Part shown: positions 8,627-18,837 of the stretch, one piece after another
Position numbering within the stretch: position 1 is the stretch's first letter
Layout: every line of letters begins with the position of its first letter
Notes under the pieces: model-generated
What the model saw: only the letters and a program-made list of their open reading frames with translations
Database searches by the model: none
What the model was told of the DNA's origin: nothing
DNA from: Corynebacterium pseudotuberculosis
Lineage (GTDB): Bacteria > Actinomycetota > Actinomycetes > Mycobacteriales > Mycobacteriaceae
DNA: 64,000 nucleotides
Assembly (NCBI RefSeq): GCF_002155265.1
Contig: NZ_CP021251.1
Location: 1,674,001 to 1,738,000 of the forward strand
Direction of reading: 5' to 3'
Position numbers and translations under genes: made by a program

Positions 8627-9757
8627 ATGGCCGACTTTGATAGCGTGTACCGATCAAAAACCCTTCATTCATTACCTGCATGGAATTTAGCGGATATTGA
8701 TGCTGTACTGGTTTTATCTTTTGGAGGGCCAGAAGGGCCTGAACAGGTCTTACCCTTTTTGGAAAATGTCACACGGGGACGCGGCATACCGCGTGAAAGG
8801 CTAGAAGAAGTCGCGGTGCACTACCATCATTTTGATGGAGTCAGCCCTCTTAACCAGCTTAATCGTGAAATAGTTGCAAACGTTGAAGCTGAGCTACAAA
8901 ACCAGAATTTTCCAATCCCAGTCTATTTTGGTAACAGAAATTGGCATCCGTACGCCAATGATGTCGCGGAAGAAATATCACGAGCGGGCCACCGCAAAGT
9001 TATGGTATTTGCAACATCTGCATGGGGAGGTTATTCAGGTTGCCGTCAATATGGGGAAGACCTAGTCAAGCTAAACCAGCATTTAGACTCTGTAGGACTT
9101 CCGCAGTTGGATTTTTTAAAAGTCCGACAGTTCTTTGATCACCCCAGTTTTATTAATGAAGAAGTCGAAGTTGTGCAGCAGGCGTTTGAGAGCTTTGGGG
9201 TGAGTCCTAAAGAAGGAGAAAAGCAAGGGATACGGCTTGTTTTCACGGCTCATTCCATTCCTTTGATAGCTGATGAGACTTCTGGAATAGACGCTGACGG
9301 AAATCTCTATTCACGTCAGGTTGCAGAAGCATCACGGCTTGTTGCAGATCGCCTCGGAGTTCAAAAATATGACGTGGTGTGGCAATCTGCGTCGGGAAAT
9401 GGAAAAATTCCTTGGCTTGATCCAGATATTGTAGACCACATTATTGATCTCCATTCCCAGGGAGTATGCAAAGTAGTTGTGTCCGCCATTGGCTTCATCT
9501 CGGATCATATGGAAGTAGTCTGGGACCTAGATAATGAGCTACAAGTGGAGGCAGAAAAACGCGGGATGAAGGTAGTAAGAGCAAAGACTGTTGGCCACAC
9601 CAGCACATTTGCGTCAATGGTCGTTCAGCTTTTTCATGAGACTCTCAACCCAAAAACAGCTCAACATCTTGGAACGGTTCCCTCGCGAGGCTGTTCCATC
9701 AACGGAGCAGCCTGCGAGCCACAGTGCTGTCAGCCTGCTAAACGTCCCCATTCGTAA
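8627..9757 (+). CDS. hemH: Coproporphyrin/protoheme ferrochelatase
   Basis: The 376-residue enzyme inserts Fe2+ into coproporphyrin III in the actinobacterial heme pathway. It contains LSFGGPEGPE near the N-terminus, the catalytic His in FTAHSIP and the conserved SAIGFISDHMEV segment. Cys139 (GGYSGCRQYG) together with the Cys cluster near the C-terminus (GCSINGAACEPQCC) matches the [2Fe-2S] ligands known in actinobacterial ferrochelatases. The ATG at 8627 has no ribosome-binding site but has TAGGCT ending 7 bases upstream, suggesting a leaderless mRNA. The 3' end overlaps the convergent neighbour by 28 bases. Confidence 0.96.
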   Translation: MADFDSVYRSKTLHSLPAWNLADIDAVLVLSFGGPEGPEQVLPFLENVTRGRGIPRERLEEVAVHYHHFDGVSPLNQLNREIVANVEAELQNQNFPIPVYFGNRNWHPYANDVAEEISRAGHRKVMVFATSAWGGYSGCRQYGEDLVKLNQHLDSVGLPQLDFLKVRQFFDHPSFINEEVEVVQQAFESFGVSPKEGEKQGIRLVFTAHSIPLIADETSGIDADGNLYSRQVAEASRLVADRLGVQKYDVVWQSASGNGKIPWLDPDIVDHIIDLHSQGVCKVVVSAIGFISDHMEVVWDLDNELQVEAEKRGMKVVRAKTVGHTSTFASMVVQLFHETLNPKTAQHLGTVPSRGCSINGAACEPQCCQPAKRPHS

Positions 9758-10512
9758 ATCGCGTAGCTAACAGCTGCCATCCGGGCTTCTCTTATGTGCT
9801 TGCTCAAACTTAACAGCTGTTGATCAAAGGAATGGTCTCCTAGCGTATCAATTACGGCCTCCATAATTGCTGTCACTTTGTCTGCGCGTGCAATGAGTTT
9901 TGCGGCTCTAGGAGCGATGGAGTCAGGAAGTCCCGGGGTTTCATAAAAATCGTTGAGCATCCCTACGGTGAGGCGCGGGGAAGCTAGTTCCGCATTGCCA
10001 ATACCGCTCGCTTGAATCAGGGTAGCAGCGGTTCTAGTCGCCTGTGCCAGTGAAAGATCAGCATCCCCTGGGGCTAAGTATGAAGCTGCAGGGAGAGGAT
10101 CGGAAACTATAAAAGACTCCCACACGGTAAAATCACGGTTCTCTTTCCACTGCGGAACCAAAATATGAGTTTCAGCGGACAAACCTGCGCTGATGACAAT
10201 CGCGCCACCAGCTCGTTGTGCGTGCGCCGTTGCCTCATGGTGTGCAGGTAATCCAACAGGAGTACCAGGGCCATCAAGAACGATTCGGAGTAGCGGTTCC
10301 CCGGAGAAAGCTTGCCTTGTTGGTTTGGTGATTGTCCTCAGAGCCTGAGCTAGTTCAAAGAAGCCGATTTCTCCGTCTCTTAGCCTGTGCGGTCCCTCCA
10401 AGTCGTTGAGCGCTTGTTCGGTATGGTCATAGGACTCGTAACCATAGAGCCATGCTGCAATCCATAGTGCTGTATTTTGCAGCGGTGAATAGACATGTGT
10501 ACGGATGTTCAT
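9730..10512 (-). CDS. Conserved actinobacterial protein, Rv1486c-like
   Basis: The 260-residue soluble protein starts MNIRTHVYSPLQNTALWIAAWL. I recognise no catalytic motif. It has an alanine-rich centre and a helical C-terminus (SLSKHIREARMAAVSYAIYEWGRL). Its place between convergent hemH and divergent DUF3097/NfeD genes corresponds to Rv1486c in M. tuberculosis. The frame stays open upstream of 10512, but that part overlaps the divergent DUF3097 gene, so I take the ATG at 10512. Function unknown. The conserved neighbourhood is the only clue. Confidence 0.75.
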   Translation of the reverse strand: MNIRTHVYSPLQNTALWIAAWLYGYESYDHTEQALNDLEGPHRLRDGEIGFFELAQALRTITKPTRQAFSGEPLLRIVLDGPGTPVGLPAHHEATAHAQRAGGAIVISAGLSAETHILVPQWKENRDFTVWESFIVSDPLPAASYLAPGDADLSLAQATRTAATLIQASGIGNAELASPRLTVGMLNDFYETPGLPDSIAPRAAKLIARADKVTAIMEAVIDTLGDHSFDQQLLSLSKHIREARMAAVSYAIYEWGRLAG

Positions 10513-10545
10513 AACTGAAGCGAGTTTAGTGAATACTCTAGATCT

Positions 10546-11388
10546 ATGAGCTTTATCGACCCTTATTCCGGGAATATTCTTAACGGGCATTCTCGCCAGA
10601 AACCACCTTCTTTTCCTCAGATTCCGGCGGAGCCAGGTCTTGTGGTGGAAGTAATGGCTGACGGTTTTGTAGGAGCCGTAGTTAATTTTGAACGAACATA
10701 TGATGGCGATTTTATTAGACTTGAAGACCGATACGGGGTCGAGCGTATCTTTAAAATGCGCGAAGGCGCATTCATGATAGATGGACAAAGAGTTTCTTTG
10801 ACTCGTTACGTGCCTAAAGCGCCCCAACAAAGATCTAATTCCGGCTCAAGGCGAGTAAAAAACCTAGAAGCCAAAGTAGCTGCCCCCTCAAGAATCTGGG
10901 TTGAAGGTATTCATGATGCGGCGATTGTGGAGAAAATCTGGGGTCATGATCTCCGCGTAGAAGGAGTAGTCGTTGAATACCTTGAGGGGCTTGATAACCT
11001 TCCAGAGCGTTTGGATGATTTTCAGCCGCAGCACGGACGTAGAGTTGGTGTTCTAGCAGATCACCTAGTCACGGGTTCTAAAGAAATGAGGTTGACTGCT
11101 TCTGTCGGCCCCCATGTCTTGGTTACAGGGCATCCTTTTATAGATATCTGGGCTGCGGTGAAACCTGACCGCCTTGGGCTTCGCGCATGGCCGGAGGTTC
11201 CTTACGGTGAAGACTGGAAAACAGGAGTGTGTCGCCGCGTGGGGTGGAGTGACCCCAAAGAGGGGTGGAACCGCGTTTATAACGCAGTGACTTCTTTTCG
11301 CGACGTTGATTCTTCGCTCATTGGTGCAGTCGAAAGACTCGTTGACTTTGTGACCACTCCAGAACTAAGCAAAGAGGATCTTGCATAA
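10546..11388 (+). CDS. DUF3097 family protein
   Basis: This 280-residue actinobacterial protein begins MSFIDPYSGNIL. The N-terminal half (about 30-90) looks like a small beta domain (GFVGAVVNFERTYDG). From about residue 117 the sequence RIWVEGIHDAAIVEKIWG followed by VEGVVVEYLEG resembles the VEG-x-x-D start of TOPRIM domains, and a later ADHLVTGSKE could hold acidic or basic site residues. TOPRIM similarity is my inference; no function is established. It is divergent from the Rv1486c-like gene, with only 33 bases between the two starts. Confidence 0.85.
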   Translation: MSFIDPYSGNILNGHSRQKPPSFPQIPAEPGLVVEVMADGFVGAVVNFERTYDGDFIRLEDRYGVERIFKMREGAFMIDGQRVSLTRYVPKAPQQRSNSGSRRVKNLEAKVAAPSRIWVEGIHDAAIVEKIWGHDLRVEGVVVEYLEGLDNLPERLDDFQPQHGRRVGVLADHLVTGSKEMRLTASVGPHVLVTGHPFIDIWAAVKPDRLGLRAWPEVPYGEDWKTGVCRRVGWSDPKEGWNRVYNAVTSFRDVDSSLIGAVERLVDFVTTPELSKEDLA

Positions 11389-11437
11389 TTCTTAAATCTT
11401 TCAACCGGTTGAGTGATGTTTTCAGTATGATGGCGGT

Positions 11438-11866
11438 GTGGCAGCTTTGATATGGTTAATCGCAGGTATCTCACTTATTGGCTTAGAACTGCTTGCTGGT
11501 GAATTAACCTTTCTTATGCTCGGTCTTGGGGCTTTAGCTGCAGCCGCGGTGGGGCTCACGGATGCACCCCTTTGGGCGGAAGCAGCTACTTTTGCGGTCA
11601 CATCCATCGCATTTCTTTTTATTCTTAAACCAACTCTTAAAAAGAAGCTTTATAACCCAGTTGCGTTGGACACATCTGTTCGTGCACTTATTGGTTCTAC
11701 CGCTGAGGTTATTGAGCCGATAACGGAAAATGGCGGGCAAATTCGCTTCGACGGATCCATATGGTCTGCGCGAAGTCTGGACCCGGGACACCATTTTTCT
11801 CCGGGGCAATCGGTCTCAGTAATAGAAATTGACGGTGCGACAGCAGTCGTCTGGAAGGAAGTCTAG
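11438..11866 (+). CDS. NfeD-family membrane protein
   Basis: The 142-residue protein has two or three membrane helices in the first half (ALIWLIAGISLIGLELLAG, LMLGLGALAAAAVG, FAVTSIAFLFIL). A C-terminal OB-fold follows (LIGSTAEVIEPI through VSVIEIDGATAVV), typical of short NfeD proteins. It is directly followed by an SPFH-domain gene. NfeD and SPFH/stomatin proteins work in pairs at membrane microdomains. The GTG at 11438 lacks a ribosome-binding site but has TATGAT at 11426-11431, so the mRNA is probably leaderless. Confidence 0.9.
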   Translation: MAALIWLIAGISLIGLELLAGELTFLMLGLGALAAAAVGLTDAPLWAEAATFAVTSIAFLFILKPTLKKKLYNPVALDTSVRALIGSTAEVIEPITENGGQIRFDGSIWSARSLDPGHHFSPGQSVSVIEIDGATAVVWKEV

Positions 11867-13078
11867 GTGTCTTTTATTTTTTTAGCGGTGGTGGTGGTCT
11901 TTGTGGCCCTACTCATCGCAAAATCAATCGTCATTATTCCTCAAGGTGAGGCAGCTGTCATCGAGCGCCTTGGGCGTTACACAAAAACGATTTCTGGAGG
12001 AGTGAGTCTTCTTGTTCCTTTCATTGATCGTGTTCGGGCAAAAGTAGATACGAGAGAAAGAGTTGTTTCCTTCCCACCTCAAGCAGTAATCACACAAGAT
12101 AATTTGACTGTTGCTATTGATACCGTAGTGACATTCCAAATTAATGACGCTGCTCGTGCTATCTACGGGGTAGACAACTACATAGTCGGTGTTGAACAGA
12201 TATCCGTAGCTACGCTTCGCGACGTAGTAGGCGGTATGACGTTGGAAGAAACTTTAACCTCGCGCGAAGTTATTAATCGGAGGCTGCGCGGCGAACTGGA
12301 TGCGGCTACGACCAAATGGGGCCTGCGTATTAGTCGAGTCGAACTCAAGGCGATTGATCCACCGCCATCGATTCAGCAGTCGATGGAAATGCAGATGAAA
12401 GCTGACCGGGAAAAACGCGCAATGATTCTGACTGCAGAGGGGCGTCGTGAATCGGATATTCGCACTGCAGAAGGTGAGAAGCAAGCTAAAATTCTTGCTG
12501 CAGAAGGCGAAAAACATGCGGCAATTCTGGCAGCTGAAGCTGAACGTGAAGCAACTATTTTGAGAGCCGAAGGAGACAGAGCAGCAAGGTATTTAGAGGC
12601 TCAGGGTGAGGCTCGAGCAATCCAGAAGGTTAACGCGGCAATTAAGTCAGCTCGAGTAACCCCCGAGGTTTTGGCTTACCAGTACCTGGAGAAGCTACCT
12701 AAACTTGCTGAGGGAAATGCATCGACAATGTGGATGATCCCGAGCCAGTTTGGGGATTCCCTTGAACAGTTTGCTAAAGCACTAGCCAAAAAAGACGATG
12801 ACGGAGTCTTCCGATATGAAAGCAGCGAGGTAGATCAACGGAGCCTTGACGTTGCAGAGGAAGACGACCATGAGGATTGGTTTAAAGCTTCATCGAATCC
12901 GGAGATCGAGGCAGCGGTAGCGGCGGCTAAAGCAGTGGCGAATAAACCTGTGGATGAGCCCACAGGCGTTATGAGCTCTTCTTCAAAAGAAAAAGCACGT
13001 AACCAGCCTGCAATTGAACCGGGAATGGCTAGACAAACTGATGATTTATTGTTAGAAAATCCAGAAACTCTCGCATAG
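11867..13078 (+). CDS. SPFH/Band 7 (stomatin/flotillin-like) membrane protein
   Basis: The 403-residue protein starts with a membrane anchor (about 1-20), followed by a Band 7 domain (IPQGEAAVIERLGRY, LLVPFIDRV, DPPPSIQQSMEMQM). A long helical region comes next, with repeated AEGEKQAKILAAEGEKHA-type units of about 11 residues, as in stomatin/paraslipin proteins. The acidic C-terminal tail is poorly ordered. The GTG immediately follows the NfeD stop codon and has GGAAGGAAG before it, so the pair is translationally linked. A scaffold role in membrane organisation is known for the family; the partner here should be the NfeD protein. Confidence 0.92.
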   Translation: MSFIFLAVVVVFVALLIAKSIVIIPQGEAAVIERLGRYTKTISGGVSLLVPFIDRVRAKVDTRERVVSFPPQAVITQDNLTVAIDTVVTFQINDAARAIYGVDNYIVGVEQISVATLRDVVGGMTLEETLTSREVINRRLRGELDAATTKWGLRISRVELKAIDPPPSIQQSMEMQMKADREKRAMILTAEGRRESDIRTAEGEKQAKILAAEGEKHAAILAAEAEREATILRAEGDRAARYLEAQGEARAIQKVNAAIKSARVTPEVLAYQYLEKLPKLAEGNASTMWMIPSQFGDSLEQFAKALAKKDDDGVFRYESSEVDQRSLDVAEEDDHEDWFKASSNPEIEAAVAAAKAVANKPVDEPTGVMSSSSKEKARNQPAIEPGMARQTDDLLLENPETLA

Positions 13079-13094
13079 ATACAAAGGAAAATAA

Positions 13095-13126
13095 GCCGTT
13101 GTCTTCAAAAAAATGAAGGCAGCGGC
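13095..13126 (+). terminator. Hairpin terminator after the SPFH gene
   Basis: GCCGTTGTCTTCA (13095-13107) pairs with TGAAGGCAGCGGC (13114-13126) through 13 pairs, two of them G-U, around a loop of six A residues, and is followed by TTT. It lies between the convergent SPFH and SatD-like genes and may serve both strands. Confidence 0.7.
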
Positions 13127-13150
13127 TTTCCGCGTTAAAATCAGATGCTT

Positions 13151-13723
13151 CTATAATTCTTCTCGATTTGCTCGTTTAAGAATCTGTATGGCTAGTCGGT
13201 ACCCTGCGAGTTCTGCCTGCCAGCCAGCTGCTTGTAGCCGCTGGCTCATTGCTTGTTTAGAGATTCCTAACTCTACTGCGGCTTCGTTCTGGTTAAACCC
13301 CGACCGCATGAGGCTTGTTGCTTCTCTTCCTTCAGGTGTTCGGCGTGAGAGTACATAGTTGAGTAGAGAAAAAGCAGATTGAATAGAATCTGCCCAGTTT
13401 TTATCGTGTTTCACCTTTGCTTTGATAGTGCCGCCGCGTGCTCGGTCGCCTAACGCTGCGGCGGCTAGGAAGAGAGCATCGTCTCGCGTTGCAGTGGGGG
13501 AATCAAGCACGCCTATTCCTATAGCCCAGTCGCCTCCAGCGATAAGCGCCATGATTGTGTCACACGCAGCTTCAGCTGTCGTGATAACAGATGCTATGTC
13601 TTCTACTCCAACAACCGTAAACTCATCCACGCCTTTGAGCGTGCTCAACGCTCGTGCGGACTGTTGAACAAACTGAGCGCGCCGGCGCTCTCGTCCACGA
13701 TATCGCGCATGGATAGCGAACAA
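13151..13723 (-). CDS. SatD-like protein with C-terminal helix-turn-helix
   Basis: The 190-residue protein has an N-terminal part that fits a nucleotidyl-cyclase/SatD-like fold (WAIGIGVLDSP, then AAAALGDRARGG). Its C-terminus carries a clear helix-turn-helix (about 140-168, FNQNEAAVELGISKQAMSQRLQAAGW). This suggests a DNA-binding regulator with a ligand or nucleotide-binding domain, but both ligand and target are unknown. It is flanked by a terminator downstream and by the TVP38 gene upstream in the same direction, 88 bases apart. Confidence 0.7.
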   Translation of the reverse strand: MFAIHARYRGRERRRAQFVQQSARALSTLKGVDEFTVVGVEDIASVITTAEAACDTIMALIAGGDWAIGIGVLDSPTATRDDALFLAAAALGDRARGGTIKAKVKHDKNWADSIQSAFSLLNYVLSRRTPEGREATSLMRSGFNQNEAAVELGISKQAMSQRLQAAGWQAELAGYRLAIQILKRANREEL

Positions 13724-13811
13724 GATACTTCCTTATGAACTCTAAAAATAAATTAATACTAAGAAGAGAATGAACTTCCCCTACAAACTATATGGATATG
13801 AGCATAGCTTA

Positions 13812-14513
13812 CTACCGAGGCGTCTTAACGGGCATACGAGCATCAATGAGCAGCCCTAAAATGCCCAAAAATGCAAGTGCAACCGAGAAAAGAAGAATTT
13901 TTACGTCGGTACCGTGCAAGATAGAGTCGCCCAAAATAACGACCACAATGGTGCCAGGGGCAGAACCGATGAGCGTAGCTAGAGCGAATCCGAGAGGCGG
14001 GACAGAGGTAAGCGCAGCCACATAATTCATGATGGAAAAAGGGACGCCCGCGATCATGCGTAATGAGGCTACGGCCAACCATCCGCGATGTCGCAGGCGG
14101 CTATTGATTCCCGAGACTGCTGGATGGGTCAGCCTTGGTTCCATCCATTCACCCAATAACGTACGGATGATAAGCAAGGAAATGACCGCCGAGATTGTTG
14201 TACATGTGAGGGCGATAACAATACCTTTAATGGATCCAAAAAGAACCCCGGCAGACAAAGTTAGAAGAGTGCGTGGAATCGGAAATTGGGTGATTCCGAT
14301 ATAGAGAAAAGCGAACAAAATCACAAAGGCACTTCCGGCATTATCAGCCCAGGACCTTAATGTTTCTATGCTAGGGATATCTACCAGGATCGTAGTAAGA
14401 ATAAAAAGTATTCCTAGTGCGAAAACGCTGATTTTTTTAGCCACGCTCCAAGACCTAATAGTGTTTAATCCATCACGAAAAACACCCCACGCAAAGTTAA
14501 AAAAACTGTTCAC
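13812..14513 (-). CDS. TVP38/TMEM64 (DedA-like, SNARE-associated) membrane protein
   Basis: The 233-residue membrane protein has about six helices. The family core reads FPIPRTLLTLSAGVLFGSIKGI, followed by the RMIAGVPFSIMNYVAALTSVP and GSAPGTIVVVILGD segments that form the re-entrant loop region. Related DedA/TVP38 proteins act in lipid-carrier recycling or membrane homeostasis. The substrate here is unknown. The order TVP38 then mutA-mutB matches Rv1491c-Rv1493 in mycobacteria. Confidence 0.9.
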   Translation of the reverse strand: MNSFFNFAWGVFRDGLNTIRSWSVAKKISVFALGILFILTTILVDIPSIETLRSWADNAGSAFVILFAFLYIGITQFPIPRTLLTLSAGVLFGSIKGIVIALTCTTISAVISLLIIRTLLGEWMEPRLTHPAVSGINSRLRHRGWLAVASLRMIAGVPFSIMNYVAALTSVPPLGFALATLIGSAPGTIVVVILGDSILHGTDVKILLFSVALAFLGILGLLIDARMPVKTPR

Positions 14514-14738
14514 AAAACTTTACTTTAATGCCCGATTGCACCCATTCGGGAAAAACCACACAGAAAAGAATTGATGAGGACTACACTTAGAGCTTATTGT
14601 GAGGCATTAGATGATTTAGGTGATCTGGTGCCCAGCGCCACGACATATCAGCTCAAGACACAAACGGAGCTTAGGGCTTTCTTCTTATAAGCGGAGAGGG
14701 TCTCAAGCCCATAAATGTGAGGGGAGTGGGTTCTACTC

Positions 14739-16550
14739 GTGACTGACACACGATTCGCCCAAACCGAAGAATTCGAAGCCCAGCAGCAAGCTTGGTACAA
14801 GGCTGTTGCCAAGGTTTTTGCCCGAGTACGTAAGCAAGACGTCTCCGATATCCCGCTTGATATCTGGCGCAAGCTAATTCGTACAACCTATGACGGAATT
14901 AATGTTAATCCGCTATATAACCGCGTTGATGAACTCGCTGAAGTGGCCCTTCCTGGCGTCTTCCCGTTCACTCGCGGTGCGTGCGGAGCAGGCACTGAAG
15001 AAGGCGTTGGCTGGGGAGTGACCGAGTCCTTCGGCCCTTCTGCTTCGAACGAACAGCTTTTATCAGCTCTAGATAACGGTACAACTGACATCGTTATCTA
15101 CGGCGCTGATAACGTCGAAAAGCTATTGAAGGGAGTGCTCTTCCAATACGCCCCGGTACGGCTTAACTCTGGTGAATCCACTGCTAGCGTGGCGGAGGAA
15201 CTCTACAAGCTTATTGACGCTCAGGATGCGGACCCTAAGTTGATTGAGCTAGGAGCTTCTCCGCTTTCTTCTTGGGTGGATGGATCCGCCTCCGTTGATC
15301 TGTCTACTGCGGTGTCTTTGGCAGTTGACGCAACAAAACACAAAAATACTCGCGCCATCCTGGTCGATGCTGTTTCTTTCTCTAACCAGAGCGCTACGGA
15401 TGCGCAAGAAATTGGTTTGACTCTTGCTGCTGGCGCTCAGTATCTCAGAGAGCTTACTGCAGCAGGCCTCAGCATTCCTGACGCACTTGACCAGTTGTCC
15501 TTCCGATATGCAGTTACTGATGATCAATTTGCTCAGATCTCCAAGCTGCGTGCAGCGCGTACTTTGTGGGCACGGGTTGCAGAAATCGTAGGCGCAGCAG
15601 ATCATGGCAGCGCTCCGTTACACGCTTTGACTGCGCCAGTCATGTTCTCTCAACGTGACCCATGGGTCAATATGCTGCGTTCAACAGTTGCGGCTTTTGC
15701 CGGTGGTGTTGGCGGAGCTCATGATGTTGAGGTTCTGTGCTTTGACTGGGCAATTCCAGGTGGACTTCCCAAAATTTCCCGTCCATTCGCACACCGAATC
15801 GCGCGTAACACCAACCTGCTTCTTCTCGAAGAGTCGCACCTGGGTCATGTGATCGATCCCGCTGGCGGCAGCTACTACGTGGAGAAACTTACCTCGGAGA
15901 TTGCGGAGAAAGCATGGAAAGTCTTCACAGAGATTGAAGCTCAAGGTGGTTTCACAGCAGCCTTCGAATCCGGTGCAATTACATCCATGTTGGATGAATC
16001 TCACGAGAAAATCCGCAACGACATCGCTCACCGTACTAAGAAGGTCACTGCAATTAACGAGTTCCCCAATCTTGCAGAGGCGCCTCTTCCTGCAGATCTA
16101 CGTGTGGAGCCTACTCACGTGCGTCGTTGGGGAGCCCAGTTTGAGGCATTGCGCAACCGTTCGGATGCATTCATGGAAGTTCATGGGAAGCGTCCAGCGG
16201 CAGCGCTTATCCCACTTGGTCCACTAGCCAAACACAACATCCGTACCGGGTTTATCACCAACTTGTTGGGTGCTGGTGGCATCGAGGCGCTTAACCCTGG
16301 ACAGGTGACGCCAGGGACTCCTGAATTTGAACAAGCGGCCCGTTCGGCTTCTATTGCTGTGATCTGCGGAACAGACGCGGAATATGATGCCTCTGGCGCA
16401 GAAGCCTTCGACGCGTTACGAAAAGCAGGCGTTGAGACCATTTTGCTGGCTGGCTCACCAGGACATGATTTCGAGCCGGATGATTACTTGAACCTCAAGA
16501 TCGACGCAGGCGCTACTTTGACCGATCTGCTCGACAAGTTGGGAGCATAA
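14739..16550 (+). CDS. mutA: Methylmalonyl-CoA mutase small (beta) subunit
   Basis: The 603-residue subunit pairs with MutB to interconvert methylmalonyl-CoA and succinyl-CoA. It has the mutase barrel ([43 protein letters not shown]) and a C-terminal Rossmann-like domain that lacks the DxHxxG cobalamin motif, as expected for the non-catalytic subunit. The GTG at 14739 has GAGGGGAG about 14 bases upstream. It ends 5 bases before mutB. The upstream 225 bases contain no other gene that I can support. Confidence 0.96.
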   Translation: MTDTRFAQTEEFEAQQQAWYKAVAKVFARVRKQDVSDIPLDIWRKLIRTTYDGINVNPLYNRVDELAEVALPGVFPFTRGACGAGTEEGVGWGVTESFGPSASNEQLLSALDNGTTDIVIYGADNVEKLLKGVLFQYAPVRLNSGESTASVAEELYKLIDAQDADPKLIELGASPLSSWVDGSASVDLSTAVSLAVDATKHKNTRAILVDAVSFSNQSATDAQEIGLTLAAGAQYLRELTAAGLSIPDALDQLSFRYAVTDDQFAQISKLRAARTLWARVAEIVGAADHGSAPLHALTAPVMFSQRDPWVNMLRSTVAAFAGGVGGAHDVEVLCFDWAIPGGLPKISRPFAHRIARNTNLLLLEESHLGHVIDPAGGSYYVEKLTSEIAEKAWKVFTEIEAQGGFTAAFESGAITSMLDESHEKIRNDIAHRTKKVTAINEFPNLAEAPLPADLRVEPTHVRRWGAQFEALRNRSDAFMEVHGKRPAAALIPLGPLAKHNIRTGFITNLLGAGGIEALNPGQVTPGTPEFEQAARSASIAVICGTDAEYDASGAEAFDALRKAGVETILLAGSPGHDFEPDDYLNLKIDAGATLTDLLDKLGA

Positions 16551-16555
16551 GCACA

Positions 16556-18763
16556 ATGACCACCATCCCAAATTTCGCTGAATACGCTGCAGCGGCTGAG
16601 ACAAAAACTGCTGACACCGCTGATTCTTTGCGCGAGCAAATATGGAACACCCCGGAGGGGATCGACGTCCCCCGCGTTTTTAACCGCAACGATCGTGATG
16701 ATTCAGTTCCAGCTGAGCAGTTGGATTCTTTCCCCGGCATGGTTCCTTTTATGCGTGGTCCTTATCCCACCATGTATACCAATCAGCCATGGACAATCCG
16801 TCAGTACGCAGGTTTCTCCACTGCTGCTGAGTCTAATGCCTTTTATCGTCGTAATCTTGCTGCTGGTCAGAAGGGCCTATCGGTTGCCTTTGACCTAGCT
16901 ACCCACCGTGGTTATGACTCAGATAATGAGCGCGTTGTGGGTGACGTCGGTATGGCAGGCGTAGCCATTGACTCGATTTTGGACATGCGAGAACTATTCG
17001 CAGGAATTGATCTCGGAAGTGTCTCAGTATCCATGACTATGAACGGTGCTGTTCTTCCAGTTCTAGCCTTTTATATCGTGGCTGCCGAGGAACAAGGAGT
17101 TGCCCCCGAACAACTGGCCGGAACTATTCAGAACGATATCCTGAAAGAGTTCATGGTTCGTAACACCTACATCTATCCGCCGAAGCCATCCATGCGCATC
17201 ATCTCGAATATCTTCGAGTACACCTCAATGAAGATGCCACGGTTTAACTCGATTTCGATTTCCGGATATCACATTCAAGAAGCAGGAGCTACAGCAGATC
17301 TAGAACTTGCTTACACTCTGGCAGACGGAATCGAATACATTCGTGCTGGCAAAGGTGTGGGTCTAGACGTAGACAAGTTTGCTCCCCGTCTTTCCTTCTT
17401 CTGGGGTATCTCTATGAACACCTTTATGGAGATCGCAAAGCTACGCGCGGGGCGTCTCCTATGGAGCGAACTAGTTGCCAAGTTCGACCCCAAGAACCCC
17501 AAGTCGCAGTCTCTGCGTACTCACTCGCAGACTTCTGGCTGGTCCTTGACTGCACAAGATGTGTACAACAATGTGGCTCGCACAGCGGTGGAAGCCATGG
17601 GTGCTACGCAAGGACACACCCAGTCACTGCACACCAACGCCCTTGATGAGGCGCTCGCGCTGCCAACCGACTTCTCTGCACGTATTGCTCGTAATACCCA
17701 GCTCCTTTTACAGCAGGAATCGGGAACTACGGCTCCCGTTGACCCATGGGCTGGTTCCTATTACATCGAATGGTTGACGGAACAACTTGCTGAGCGGGCA
17801 CGTGCTCATATTGAGGAAGTCGAGGCTGCAGGTGGCATGGCGCAAGCGACCATCGAGGGAATTCCGAAGCTTCGTATTGAAGAATCTGCGGCTCGTACCC
17901 AGGCACGAATCGACTCTGGACGTCAAGCACTCATCGGTGTGAACAAGTACGTTGTTGAAGAGGACGAACAAATTGAAGTCCTCAAGGTTGATAACACTAA
18001 AGTACGTGCTGAGCAGATTGAGAAGCTGGCTAAATTGCGTGCAGAGCGTGACGAGACCGAGGTTAAGCGCACCCTTGAAGCTTTAACAGAAGCTGCCCGT
18101 ATGGAGACCAAGGAGCCCGGTGATCTAGACCATAACCTCCTTAAGCTCGCAGTCGACTGCGCACGAGCAAAATGCTCGATCGGTGAGATTTCTGATGCAT
18201 TAGAAGACGTTTTCGGCCGACATGAGGCAGAAATTCGTACGCTATCTGGCGTATACAAGGAAGAGGTCGGAAAGGAAGGCGCCGTGGGGAACGTTGATAA
18301 GGCTATCGCTATGGCGGATGCCTTTGAAGCCGAGGAAGGCCGTCGCCCCCGTATCTTCTTAGCCAAGATGGGACAAGACGGACACGATCGTGGTCAGAAA
18401 GTCGTTGCTTCCGCTTACGCTGACCTTGGAATGGATGTTGACGTCGGACCGCTCTTCCAGACTCCTGCAGAGGCTGCGCGGGCTGCCGTAGACGCCGACG
18501 TGCATGTTGTTGGAGTGTCCTCTCTAGCCGCCGGCCATCTCACACTGGTGCCTGCGTTGAAGAAAGAGCTAGCAAAACTGGGACGTGAAGACATCATGAT
18601 CGTTGTTGGTGGTGTGATCCCACCAGGCGATTTCCAGGAGCTTTACGACGACGGCGCTGTGGCAATTTATCCACCAGGCACGGTTATCGCAGAAGCAGCG
18701 ATCGATATGCTGACTAAGCTGGCAGCAAATCTTGGCATCGAGCTTCAGGTCGATGAAGCTTAG
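16556..18763 (+). CDS. mutB: Methylmalonyl-CoA mutase large (alpha) subunit
   Basis: The 735-residue catalytic subunit contains [19 protein letters not shown] near the start, the substrate barrel with [12 protein letters not shown] and the C-terminal cobalamin domain with D608-G-H610-D-R-G ([12 protein letters not shown]). It requires adenosylcobalamin and is protected by MeaB, encoded next. The enzyme links odd-chain fatty acid and branched amino-acid carbon, or propionate formation, to succinyl-CoA. The presence of cob genes at the right end of the window is consistent with cobalamin supply. Confidence 0.97.
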   Translation: MTTIPNFAEYAAAAETKTADTADSLREQIWNTPEGIDVPRVFNRNDRDDSVPAEQLDSFPGMVPFMRGPYPTMYTNQPWTIRQYAGFSTAAESNAFYRRNLAAGQKGLSVAFDLATHRGYDSDNERVVGDVGMAGVAIDSILDMRELFAGIDLGSVSVSMTMNGAVLPVLAFYIVAAEEQGVAPEQLAGTIQNDILKEFMVRNTYIYPPKPSMRIISNIFEYTSMKMPRFNSISISGYHIQEAGATADLELAYTLADGIEYIRAGKGVGLDVDKFAPRLSFFWGISMNTFMEIAKLRAGRLLWSELVAKFDPKNPKSQSLRTHSQTSGWSLTAQDVYNNVARTAVEAMGATQGHTQSLHTNALDEALALPTDFSARIARNTQLLLQQESGTTAPVDPWAGSYYIEWLTEQLAERARAHIEEVEAAGGMAQATIEGIPKLRIEESAARTQARIDSGRQALIGVNKYVVEEDEQIEVLKVDNTKVRAEQIEKLAKLRAERDETEVKRTLEALTEAARMETKEPGDLDHNLLKLAVDCARAKCSIGEISDALEDVFGRHEAEIRTLSGVYKEEVGKEGAVGNVDKAIAMADAFEAEEGRRPRIFLAKMGQDGHDRGQKVVASAYADLGMDVDVGPLFQTPAEAARAAVDADVHVVGVSSLAAGHLTLVPALKKELAKLGREDIMIVVGGVIPPGDFQELYDDGAVAIYPPGTVIAEAAIDMLTKLAANLGIELQVDEA

Positions 18764-18783
18764 TTAAATCATGCCAACCTCGT

Positions 18784-18810
18784 CACCGGTCGCTCTTTCT
18801 GCGACCGGTG
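18784..18810 (+). terminator. Strong hairpin between mutB and meaB
   Basis: CACCGGTCGC (18784-18793) and GCGACCGGTG (18801-18810) form a perfect GC-rich 10-base stem with a 7-base loop. No U-run follows, so it may reduce read-through into meaB or stabilise the mutAB 3' end rather than terminate fully. It lies 20 bases after mutB and 27 bases before the meaB ATG. Confidence 0.5.
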
Positions 18811-18837
18811 ATATCGTTTCGACGAGAAGGATTAGCC

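Noticed and set aside
8610..8628. DtxR box at the hemH start
   Set aside because: Only the TTAGGCT half fits; the outer positions of the 19-base consensus mostly fail.
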